DNA from: Ridgeia piscesae
Taxonomy: Eukaryota > Annelida > Polychaeta > Sabellida > Siboglinidae
Assembly: GCA_025642075.2 (NCBI GenBank)
Contig: JAODUO010000187.1
Span: 1-64,000 of the forward strand
Reading direction: 5' to 3'
DNA: 64,000 nt
Part shown: positions 54,962 through 64,000 of the stretch, in pieces
Position numbering within the stretch: the first letter of the stretch is position 1
Layout of the letters: each line of letters begins with the position of its first letter
Position numbers and translations under genes: made by a program
The notes under the pieces: generated by a model
Databases searched by the model: none
What the model saw: only the letters and a program-made list of their open reading frames with translations
Told to the model about the DNA's origin: nothing

Positions 54962-56808
54962 GCCTTTTTCGAAAACATTAACACGAGGCAAACAAGTTTC
55001 AAGACATGTTTTGAAAGCATGCACAAATCACGTGACTGTAGTGCGCCATAATCCGTGACAGTGATTTGGACATTTATCGCGCATGCACAGAAACGTCACC
55101 CGGATAGTTAATAGCGCCCGAAAATATGTAATCGCGACAGTGAATGCCGCAATGACCGTCACGTACACCAGTGGAAGCCGCCACACTCGAACTCGTCACA
55201 GCCCGGCCCGTCACACCCGCAGTCGTTGTAGTCGTCACACCGGTAGGCCAGGCTGATACACTCCTGGTTGGCACATCGCATCTTCACCGGCTGACAGTCT
55301 GTGGGTACAGGTAGATACAGGCAGTTTGTGGGTACAGGTATAAACAGACAGTCTGTGGGTACAGGTAGATACAGGCAGTTTGTGGGTACAGGTAGATACA
55401 GGCAGTTTGTGGGTACAGGTAGATATGACAGTCTGTGGGTACAGGTAGATACAGGCAGTTTGTGGGTACAGGTATAAACAGACAGTCTGTGAATACAGGT
55501 AGATACAGACAGTCTGTGGGTACAGGTAGAAACAGACTGTCTGTGGGTACAGGTAGATAGACAGTCTGTGGGTACAGGTAGATACAGACAGTTTGTGGGT
55601 ACAGGTAGATACAGACAGTGTGTGGGTACAGGTAGATACACACAGTCTGTGGATACAGGTAGATACAGACAGTCTGTGGGTAAAGGTAGATACAGACAGT
55701 TTGTGGGTACAGGTATGATACAGACAGTCTGTGGTACAGGTAGATACAGACAGTCTGTGGGTACAGGTAGATACAGACAGTCTGTGGATACAGGTAGATA
55801 CAGACAGTCTGTGTGGTACAGGTAGATACAGACAGTCTGTGGGTACAGGTAGATACAGACAGTCTGTGGGTACAGGTAGATACAGACAGTCTGTGGGTAC
55901 AGGTAGATACAGACAGTCTGTGGATAAAGGTAGATACAGACAGTCTGTGGATACAGGTAGATACAGACAGTCTGTGGGTACAGGTAGATACAGACAGTCT
56001 GTGGATACAAGGTAGATACAGACAGTCTGTGGGTACAGGTAGATACAGACAGTCTGTGGTACAGGTAGATACAGACAGTCTGTGGATACAGGTAGATACA
56101 GACAGTCTGTGGGTACAGGTAGATACAGACAGTCTGTGGGTACAGGTAGATACAGACAGTCTGTGGATACAGGTAGATACAGACAGTCTGTGGATACAGG
56201 TAGATACAGACAGTCTGTGGGTACAGGTAGATACAGACAGTCTGTGGGTACAGGTAGATACAGACAGTCTGTGGGTACAGGTAGATACAGACAGTCTGTG
56301 GATACAGGTAGATACAGACAGTCTGTGGATACATGTAGATACAGACAGTCTGTGGTACATGTAGATACAGACAGTCTGTGGGTACAGGTAGATACAGACA
56401 GTCTGTGGATACAGGTAGATACAGACAGTCTGTGGGTACAAGTAGATACAGACTGTCTGTGGGGTACAGGTAGATACACACAGTCTGTGGATACAGGTAG
56501 ATACAGACAGTCTGTGGATACAGGTAATACAGACAGTCTGTGGGTACAGGTATATACAGACAGTCTGTTGATACAGGTAGATACAGACAGTCTGTGGGTA
56601 CAGGTAGATACAGACAGTATGTGGATACAGGTAGATACAGACAGTCTGTTGATACAGGTAGATACAGACAGTCTGTGGGGTACAGGTAGATACACACAGT
56701 CTGTGGATACAGGTAGATACAGACAATCTGTGGGGCACAAGTAGATACAGACAGTTTGTGGGGTACAGATAGATACAGACAGTTTGCGGACACAGGTGTG
56801 TGTGTGTG

Positions 56809-56840
<32 letters not shown>

Positions 56841-57132
56841 ATTGGTGTGTGTGTGTTGTTGTGGTTGTGTGGTGGTTATATAAATATATATATATATATA
56901 TATAAAATATATATATATTATAAGAAATGTGTGTTTGTGGTGTGTCTTGTGTCTGTGATGCCTGTGGTTGTTTGTTTTGTGTGAATGCGTGTATATTTGC
57001 GTAGCTGCAAAGCCCCCCCAAAAAACGTGTATGTGTGTAGGTATGTTAGGTATTTATTTAGCTTAGTCTATTGGGCTATGCTTACCTGGTACTTGGGGAA
57101 ACGTCTATTACCTAGAAACCGGTTCTAAATGC

Positions 57133-57176
<44 letters not shown>

Positions 57177-57261
57177 TAGTATATAATATATTATATTATT
57201 ATACATATATATAATATTATCATATGAATTATAATTCATTATATATGTTATATTAATATGA

Positions 57262-57304
<43 letters not shown>

Positions 57305-60157
57305 CATATGTGTATAATTTATATATTATGTAGTCGAATGGGAAATGAATGGCCATCTCACTTTACCATCATCGTCACATCATATGTTGGATGCGCGCGA
57401 ATGTACCATACGCATGCACACGTTTAGTTAGACGAAGCTGAATTGAAATAATTGCCATTATAGCAGACACAGCCGATACCGATGTACGGACACTGTGAGA
57501 GATTATGAACCAGAATGTTGATAGTATCACCCGTCGTGTCCGACTCCACTGTGGTCCAAATTGCCTTGAATCCGGAGTTGCTGCCTCGGTAGTTTGTCTT
57601 GAAGCGGACCCACACCCATCGCCTGGACGGCGGCAACGACACCGGCGTGGAAGAGAAACACTCCCGGAAGATGACGGGCGACGTACCGCTCCCGTTCCGT
57701 ATCTGCATTACGACCGAGTTCACAATTACGTGCGCTGTCTGTATCGGTCTCATTGTGTCTGTCTAAATAAGATGCAATCTAAGATGTCACTATAATTATC
57801 GAAAGTCATACTTTGTATTTAATAGCATTAATTAGTTGCAGTTACATTGCTACATTTGTATGTTATATGCTACTATGGCATTACTAAAGACTACTTTGTT
57901 TGTATCCTGCAGGGAAACTGCATTTCTGCCAATGTGCTGCATACAGTATTTTTAACATAAACATTCAGAGGTAAATATAGCATTACAAATCACACTAAAA
58001 CACACACATATAAATATTTGAAAAAAAACACATTCAAAACACTCCAATATATTGATATAAGCAATTAAAAATCGCCCTCCCCACACACACACACACACAT
58101 TCATCCATTCACTAGTTGCCATCGCCAGTTCTATATCTCCTCAATAATTTTGTGGATTTAGACATATTGAATTAGACGAGATTTTCTTGACTACGGGGTA
58201 ACTCCTGTTTTGAATACAAGAAAATTATGTTATATTATTTAGTTTTTGTTGTTTCCAGACACGACCAACAAAACAACATTCTGATGAATATATGTGTTCT
58301 CGAAAGCGAATGAAGAAATGCAACTGTTTGCGATATTGGTTATCACGATGTGTAAACATTCATGGATGATCGATTCTCGACTGACCTCGACAAAATCGAC
58401 GCATTGACCAGTAGAGTTCGCTTGACCGTTCACTGCAACGACAGTCATCGCAATTATGTTGTTCTTAGGTGCTTGAAGTTGCCATATGCAGTGTGTGCCA
58501 TCGGCGTAATGGTTCGGGTAGTTTGGCGATTGAAAGCTCCCGGATGTTTCCGTCAGCTTCAGAAAACCTCCGCAAGTCGCTGCAACAATACAACGTGTTA
58601 TATTGGCAACTGCCTGTGTGCGTGTGCGTGTGCGTGTGCGTGTGCGTGTGCGTGTGCGTGTGCGTGTGCGTGTGCGTGTGCGTGTGCGTGTGCGTGTGTA
58701 TGAGTGTGCGCGTGTGCGTGTGCGTGTGCGTGTGCGTGTGCGTGTGTGCGTGGCGTGTGCGTGTGCGTGTGCGTGTGCGTGTGCGTGTGCGTGTGCGTGT
58801 GTATTGGCTGTGTGTGCGTGTGCGTGTGCGTGTGCGTGTGCGTGTGCGTGTGCGTGTGCGTGTGTATGAGTGTGCGCGTGTGCGTGTGCGTGTGCATGTA
58901 TGCGTATGCCCATGCATTTTCAATGCCGTTTTTACACTACTCTCACTTGAACTAATCGTATTTTTTCAACTAACAATGCATTGGTGAAAGAAATGAATAA
59001 CTTGTTTGGCGACTGATGTGCATTATAATAAGCTTTGTTATCATGTCAGTTAAATTCATTTCAATATGAGTTATTCAAACAGCATTCAAAAAACATCACA
59101 AGTTAAGACCAGGTCAACAAGCTGTACATATACTGTTGTTTGAAGGGAATACACAGGAAGTTAAAAACTTGTAGTAATATGTATCCTCAAATACAAGTGG
59201 TTTTTTTCACAACCATAATATAAGAAATCACAACATGTGTAAATATTGCACACATCGTTAATGCTTACACGTATAAGAAAGAAAACAATGTAAACAGAAT
59301 TACTGATACAATCCCTAGTTCACTAGTCCCATTAAAATGATTATTGTAAAATAAATTGATGCATACAAGGAATTATAGTATAGTTCTGATACATTAGTCA
59401 TCAGTTGCAAAGATAGTTGAAATTGTATATGCATTATTCATTCATAAGTATTGCCTTCTCCCTACGACTGAGACCTTATTGTTTTCATGTTAGTTAGTTC
59501 AACATGCAAGACATTTCAGAGACGTACGCCACACACAAAAAGACACATGGCTCTAACATTTAAGGTGACACAGCGCCTAATTGATTTTTAAGACGTGTTA
59601 TTACTGAAATATTGTTTTCACAAAATGTTGTAGTATATTAGCTAGTGACATGCAGTGGTATGTTTTATACATAAACATGGCTGTTTTGACTAGATCCCGA
59701 AATTTTCATGTATGCGACCTGTAGAAAAGAGGAGTTGTGTCGTCAAGACGACCTGCCCCACATAGAAGTCTCATTGCTGTCTTTTGGAGTACGACAATTG
59801 AGATAAGTGTTTCCCCGGATTTCAAAAGTCAAAGCAAATTGATAGTGAATATATTCCACAGACTAACAAGCGGCGACCGCGGGTAAATACAAACAAATTA
59901 ATAAAATCACTTGCTGTTTATCTAACTCCTTAGCAACTGCTTCTATATAGAAAGCCATCGTGTTTCCTCAAGAGTAAGATGTTCTCGGAGAGTGCTGAAC
60001 TCACGTGACTGCGGAGTGCTAAACTGCGAGAGTACGTAACGCAATAGTTACCCACTGATGTCGTCAACACAGCCGCCAGGCTTAGCGTTAGCAGGGCCCA
60101 GGTTTTATCTGGAAGGTAAGAGGGAGAAAACGTGCAAAACGAGAAAACAACATGCAT
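53813..60157 (-). CDS. Signal peptide-CUB-LDLa-transmembrane receptor-like protein
   Basis: Five minus-strand exons: 60052-60157, 58386-58579, 57531-57762, 55167-55298, 53813-54099; 316 residues, phases all fit. Signal peptide: WALLTLSLAAVLTTSV at about 20-35. One CUB domain is split over exons 2-3 (CGGFLKLTETSGSFQSPNYP, HCIWQL, QCVDFVE, RECFSSTP, WVWVRFKTNYRGSNSGFKAIW). One LDLa module is in exon 4 (MRCANQECISLAYRCDDYND) with extra Cys (CGCDGPGC). One membrane helix lies at about 227-251 (LLVGLAIGVGIFLLVFFGVG), followed by a basic KRRAENEYRKQ and a short Pro/Ser-rich tail. It is a single-pass type I surface protein resembling the CUB-LDLa part of NETO/LRP12-type receptors; the ligand is unknown. 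The first exon could instead begin at an acceptor-like CTTCCAG within it, with an upstream start. The exon 4 acceptor is copied about 55 times upstream. Confidence 0.85.
54100..55166. other. Intron 4 of the CUB/LDLa gene with a TA-centred hairpin
   Basis: A 50-bp inverted repeat (about 54770-54820 and 55062-55130; shared TGACGTTTCTG-GCATGCGCGATAAATGT) flanks a (TA)n tract at 54893-54959. The layout is that of a MITE-like foldback element with an expanded TA core. The rest is unremarkable. Confidence 0.75.
55299..56790. repeat. 27-bp minisatellite copying the CUB/LDLa exon 4 acceptor, about 55 copies
   Basis: On the minus strand each unit is CTGTATCTACCTGTACCCAC plus AG/ACTGT, identical to the sequence across the exon 4 acceptor (exon first base 55298). 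Being 27 bp and stop-free, most units read in frame as DCLYLPVPT. Several nearest copies have CACAA instead of CACAG, losing the acceptor. Occasional 26- and 28-bp units shift the frame. Confidence 0.96.
56791..57530. other. GT and TA microsatellites in intron 3 of the CUB/LDLa gene
   Basis: (GT)n at 56797-56875, (TA)n at 56880-56920, and long TA-rich palindromic tracts at 57136-57305. No coding sequence was seen apart from the unused read-through of exon 3 to a TAA at 57424. Confidence 0.85.
57763..58385. other. Intron 2 of the CUB/LDLa gene
   Basis: AT-rich intronic DNA with a short (CA)n at about 58083-58100. Nothing else was recognised. Confidence 0.7.
58612..58905. repeat. (GTGTGC)n microsatellite
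   Basis: Nearly 300 bp of GTGTGC with three TATGAGTGTGCGC or TTGGCT interruptions, starting about 32 bp from the CUB exon 2 acceptor. It gives long Cys-Val-Arg and Thr-His-Ala frames that are not genes. Confidence 0.96.
58906..60051. other. Intron 1 of the CUB/LDLa gene, unique part
   Basis: AT-rich sequence without tandem repeats, mobile elements or recognised exons. Confidence 0.65.
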
Positions 60158-60849
60158 GATTGATCGGCCGTTATAATTATATAGGCCAAGTGATGAAATA
60201 AGGACCGAGGGAGCTCACTCCGACCGCGGACAAGATTGGGTGGAGAAGAATCAGAGAATAGGATAAAGTCAGTATGACCTAGCGGCCTCCTTACACAGGA
60301 GTAGGACGTCTCAGACACAAGGAGCGTGGCACGCAGGAGACACTGTCATTAAAGGCTCTCGTATTGTTTCCCCCAGGATCCTGCCATCAGCGGTGAAACT
60401 GGTCCGATATCCGTTCGACGATTTCTGTCTTCCTTTTCCTCCTCTGTTTGTTGTTGTAATGAACCATTCATTTCCTCTATCAATAATCTCCAATCCCACC
60501 TGTGCTTTGCTGCCTCTACCGACAACCTTCACGTTCCTCCATCCTTTGCATCCTATTATCAATGTATCTCCCACTCTTCCCAAGTCTCTCTACGCGCAAT
60601 CTTCCCGTCGTTCCTGTTTACGTCCCAGTCTCTCCACGTGACCGGCGCATTTCAATCTGCTTCTCCCTGGCTTCTTACAGCTTTCCTTTACTCCTGCCTC
60701 AGTCCCTCAATTCTTCTCTTATCGGTTCTCTTCATCCACACGATTCTTCTTATCCGTTTGTGTTCACAACGTTTCACCGTCTCTTGTTGTTTCTTTGTCA
60801 GTGACATCTCACCCAGCCAGTTTCCCTTCCCTTGGCGCGCCTGAGGACC
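60158..60849. other. Upstream flank of the CUB/LDLa gene
   Basis: Probably holds its 5' UTR and promoter. There are pyrimidine-rich frames on the plus strand (60393-60844) and a 90-codon frame on the minus strand (60311-60583, GWRNVKVVGRGSKAQVG). Neither is recognised; they may be part of the adjoining retroelement relic. Confidence 0.4.
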
Positions 60850-61310
60850 CTGTAGCTACTTTCCCCATCAACAGAGACGACTTCACTGACGAGGGAGTGG
60901 GGATGACATTAAGAAGCTGAACGGCAACAAGTCACCAGTCACTGCCGAAATGCTACGAGCTGGTGGCTATTGACTGGATCCTGAAGAAAGCAACGAAAGA
61001 AAATGACATCGACTGGTTTGGATTAAACAAACAGTCAGACCGTGATGTTGCTGATGTTATTGCGACGTTATCTAACAGCACCAAGTTCTCACGTTAGTCG
61101 CAAGAATAGGCTATCGGGAGATCACCAGACACCTTCTGACGTGCTCATTGGTTACAACGTAATCGAATTTTTTGAAGACTACATTCCTGGGAAGTTCCAG
61201 CAACAACCAGCGTCCAGTGGATCGCGAGATCAAATGCAAAATAATCCGCAGCCTTCAGCCACCTAAACATGATCTGGACAAGCGTAACCAAAATGCGTTT
61301 CTACAATATC
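60850..61310 (+). pseudogene. RTE-like LINE reverse transcriptase relic
   Basis: Frameshifted fragments lie in LINE order. About 60890-60970: a K-K-L-NGNKSPVTAEMLRAGG-type block, the usual start of RT. About 60975-61090: IDWILKKATK and DVADVIATLS, matching the DWI...DFADDIALLS active-site block with the FADD destroyed. About 61170-61240: EDYI then LGSSSNN and VDREIKCKII, the YLGS...DREIK block. About 61255-61365: SHLNMIWTSVTKMRFYNINI, the region normally reading TK.RIFNTNV..LLYGSETW. Stops and frameshifts are numerous, so it is dead. Between the blocks most of the RT is missing. Similarity is by eye to the RTE/SR2-type LINE consensus. Confidence 0.75.
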
Positions 61311-64000
61311 AACATCATGTCCACCTTAAACAGTGGCAGCGAAACTTGACATCTACAATATCAACGTCATGTCTACCTTAAACAGTGGCAGCGAAACTTG
61401 ACATCTACAATATCAACATCGTGTCCACCTTAAACAGTGGCAGCGAAACTTGACATCTACAATAGCAACATCATGTCTACCTTACACAGTGGCAGCGAAA
61501 CTTGACATCTACAATAGCAACATCATGTCCACCTTACACAGTGGCAGCGAAACTTGACATCTACAATATCAACATCATGTCTACCTTACACAGTGGCAGC
61601 GAAACTTGACATCTACAATATCAACATCATGTCCACCTTAAACAGTGGCAGCGAAACTTGACATCTACAATATCAACGTCATGTCCACCTTAAACAGTGG
61701 CAGCGAAACTTGACATCTACAATATCAACGTCATGTCTACCTTACACAGTGGCAGCGAAACTTGACATCTACAATATCAACGTCATGTCTACCTTACACA
61801 GTGGCAGCGAAACTTGACATCTACAATATCAACGTCATGTCTACCTTACACAGTGGCAGCGAAACTTGACATCTACAATATCAACGTCATGTCTACCTTA
61901 CACAGTGGCAGCGAAACTTGACATCTACAATATCAACGTCATGTCTACCTTACACAGTGGCAGCGAAACTTGACATCTACAATATCAACGTCATGTCTAC
62001 CTTACACAGTGGCAGCGAACCTTGACATCTACAATATCAACATCGTGTCTACATTACACAGTGGCAGCGAACCTTGACATCTACAATATCAACATCGTGT
62101 CCACCTTAAACAGTGGCAGCGAAACTTGACATCTACAATATCAACATCGTGTCTACCTTACACAGTGGCAGCGAAACTTGACATCTACAATATCAACGTC
62201 ATGTCTACCTTACACAGTGGCAGCGAAACTTGACATCTACAATATCAACATCATGTATACCTTACACAGTGGCAGCGAACCTTGACATCTACAATAGCAA
62301 CATCATGTCTACCTTACACAGTGGCAGCGAACCTTGACATCTACAATATCAACATCATGTCTACCTTACACAGTGGCAGCGAAACTTGACATCTACAATA
62401 TCAACATCGTGTCTACCTTACACAGTGGCAGCGAACCTTGACATCTACAATATCAACGTCATGTCTACCTTACACAGTGGCAGCGAACCTTGACATCTAC
62501 AATATCAACGTCATGTCTACCTTACACAGTGGCAGCGAACCTTGACATCTACAATATCAACATCGCGTCTACCTTACACAGTGGCAGCGAACCTTGACAT
62601 CTACAATATCAACATCATGTCTACCTTACACAGTGGCAGCGAACCTTGACATCTACAATATCAACATCATGTCTACCTTACACAGTGGCAGCGAACCTTG
62701 ACATCTACAATATCAACGTCATGTCTACCTTACACAGTGGCAGCGAAACTTGACATCTACAATATCAACATCGCGTCTACCTTACACATTGGCAGCGAAA
62801 CTTGACATCTACAATATCAACATCATGTCTACCTTACACAGTGGCAGCGAAACTTGACATCTACAGTATCAACGTCATGTCTACCTTACACAGTGGCAAC
62901 GAAACTTGACATCTACAATATCAACGTCATGTCTACCTTACACAGTGGCAGCGAAACTTGACATCTACAATAGCAACATCATGTCTACCTTACACAGTGG
63001 CAGCGAACCTTGACATCTACAATATCAACGTCATGTCTACCTTACACAGTGGCAGCGAACCTTGACATCTACAATATCAACATCGTGTCTACCTTACACA
63101 GTGGCAGCGAAACTTGACATCTACAATATCAACATCATGTCTACCTTACACATTGGCAGCGAAACTTGACATCTACAATATCAACATCATGTCTACCTTA
63201 CACAGTGGCAGCGAAACTTGACATCTACAGTATCAACGTCATGTCTACCTTACACAGTGGCAACGAAACTTGACATCTACAATATCAACGTCATGTCTAC
63301 CTTACACAGTGGCAGCGAAACTTGACATCTACAGTATCAACGTCATGTCTACCTTACACAGTGGCAGCGAAACTTGACATCTACAATATCAACGTCATGT
63401 CTACCTTACACAGTGGCAGCGAAACTTGACATCTACAATATCAACGTCATGTCTACCTTACACAGTGGCAGCGAACCTTGACATCTACAATATCAACATC
63501 GTGTCTACCTTACACAGTGGCAGCGAACCTTGACATCTACAATATCAACATCGTGTCTACCTTACACAGTGGCAGCGAAACTTGACATCTACAATATCAA
63601 CATCATGTCTACCTTATACAGTGGCAGCGAAACTTGACATCTACAATATCAACGTCATGTCTACCTTACACAGTGGCAGCGAACCTTGACATCTACAATA
63701 TCAACGTCATGTCTACCTTACACAGTGGCAGCGAAACTTACAGTCATGTCTACCTTACACAGTGGCAGCGAACCTTGAAATCTACAATATCAACATCATG
63801 TCTACCTTACACATTGGCAGCGAAACTTGACATCTACAATATCAACATCGCGTCTACCTTACACAGTGGCAGCGAACCTTGACATATACAATATCAACAT
63901 CATGTCTACCTTACACAGTGGCAGCGAAACTTGACATCTACAATATCAACATCATGTCTACCTTACACAGTGGCAGCGAACCTTGACATCTACAATATCA
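61311..64000. repeat. 52-bp satellite derived from LINE coding sequence, about 52 copies to the edge
   Basis: Unit ACATCTACAATATCAACATC plus 32 bases. One frame of each unit reads LDIYNINVMSTLHSGSET, which fits the end-of-RT motif IFNTNVKSVLLYGSETW, and the first unit is continuous with the LINE relic at 61300. 52 is not a multiple of three and the unit ends in TTGACA, so the frame closes (TGA) at each junction and no long protein is made. Units differ by a few substitutions (AAACTT/AACCTT, ATCATG/GTCATG/ATCGTG). It continues beyond the window. Confidence 0.95.

Noticed and set aside
55159..57021. 620-, 501- and 484-codon minus-strand frames of YLPVPTDC-type repeats
   Set aside because: They run through the 27-bp array upstream of the LDLa exon. 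Phase at the 55298 acceptor and the match of exon 4 to LDLa show that the repeat is intronic by default; possible partial inclusion is noted as a finding instead.

Overview
This is eukaryotic nuclear DNA from an animal. All five genes have many short exons with GT/AG introns. Their products are metazoan or general eukaryotic proteins: EED, LAS1L, a DUF4062-NACHT NTPase, a CUB/LDLa membrane protein and an intracellular VWA protein. The very high load of minisatellites, long (GT)n and (TA)n tracts, LINE fragments and foldback elements, together with this gene mix, suggests a marine invertebrate, perhaps a lophotrochozoan. The sequence alone does not fix the taxon. All exon models were assembled by hand from splice sites, reading phase and protein similarity; every junction listed keeps phase.

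Layout. 388-6275 (-): 5' part of LAS1L (rRNA-processing HEPN nuclease), running off the left edge, with a CR1/Jockey-like LINE remnant in one intron. 8720-28615 (+): a 16-exon, 878-residue DUF4062-NACHT protein ending in a Cys/His cluster; its introns hold a 3.8 kb terminal-inverted-repeat element, a 2.6 kb 17-bp satellite and a 1.3 kb imperfect palindrome with tRNA-like Pol III boxes. 29235-40310 (-): complete 11-exon EED (Polycomb PRC2 subunit). 41943-51296 (+): 7-exon VWA protein, head-to-head with EED. 53813-60157 (-): 5-exon signal peptide-CUB-LDLa-TM protein. 60850-64000: an RTE-like LINE relic that grades into a 52-bp satellite running off the right edge.

Main observation. Many tandem repeats sit on exon-intron junctions. 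In EED (exons 4, 6, 7, 9), LAS1L (exon 3) and the CUB/LDLa gene (exon 4) the repeat unit contains the splice site itself plus flanking exon sequence, so a donor or acceptor has been copied many times. In several cases use of any extra copy would bring in a stop codon or frameshift; in the CUB/LDLa gene the 27-bp unit is in frame and mostly open. Other arrays start within a few bases of a junction, or swallow a stop codon. The right-edge satellite appears to be a multiplied piece of LINE reverse-transcriptase coding sequence.

The genes are unrelated in function (chromatin silencing, ribosome biogenesis, STAND-type signalling, cell surface). They are ordinary single genes in a repeat-rich region, not an operon-like system.
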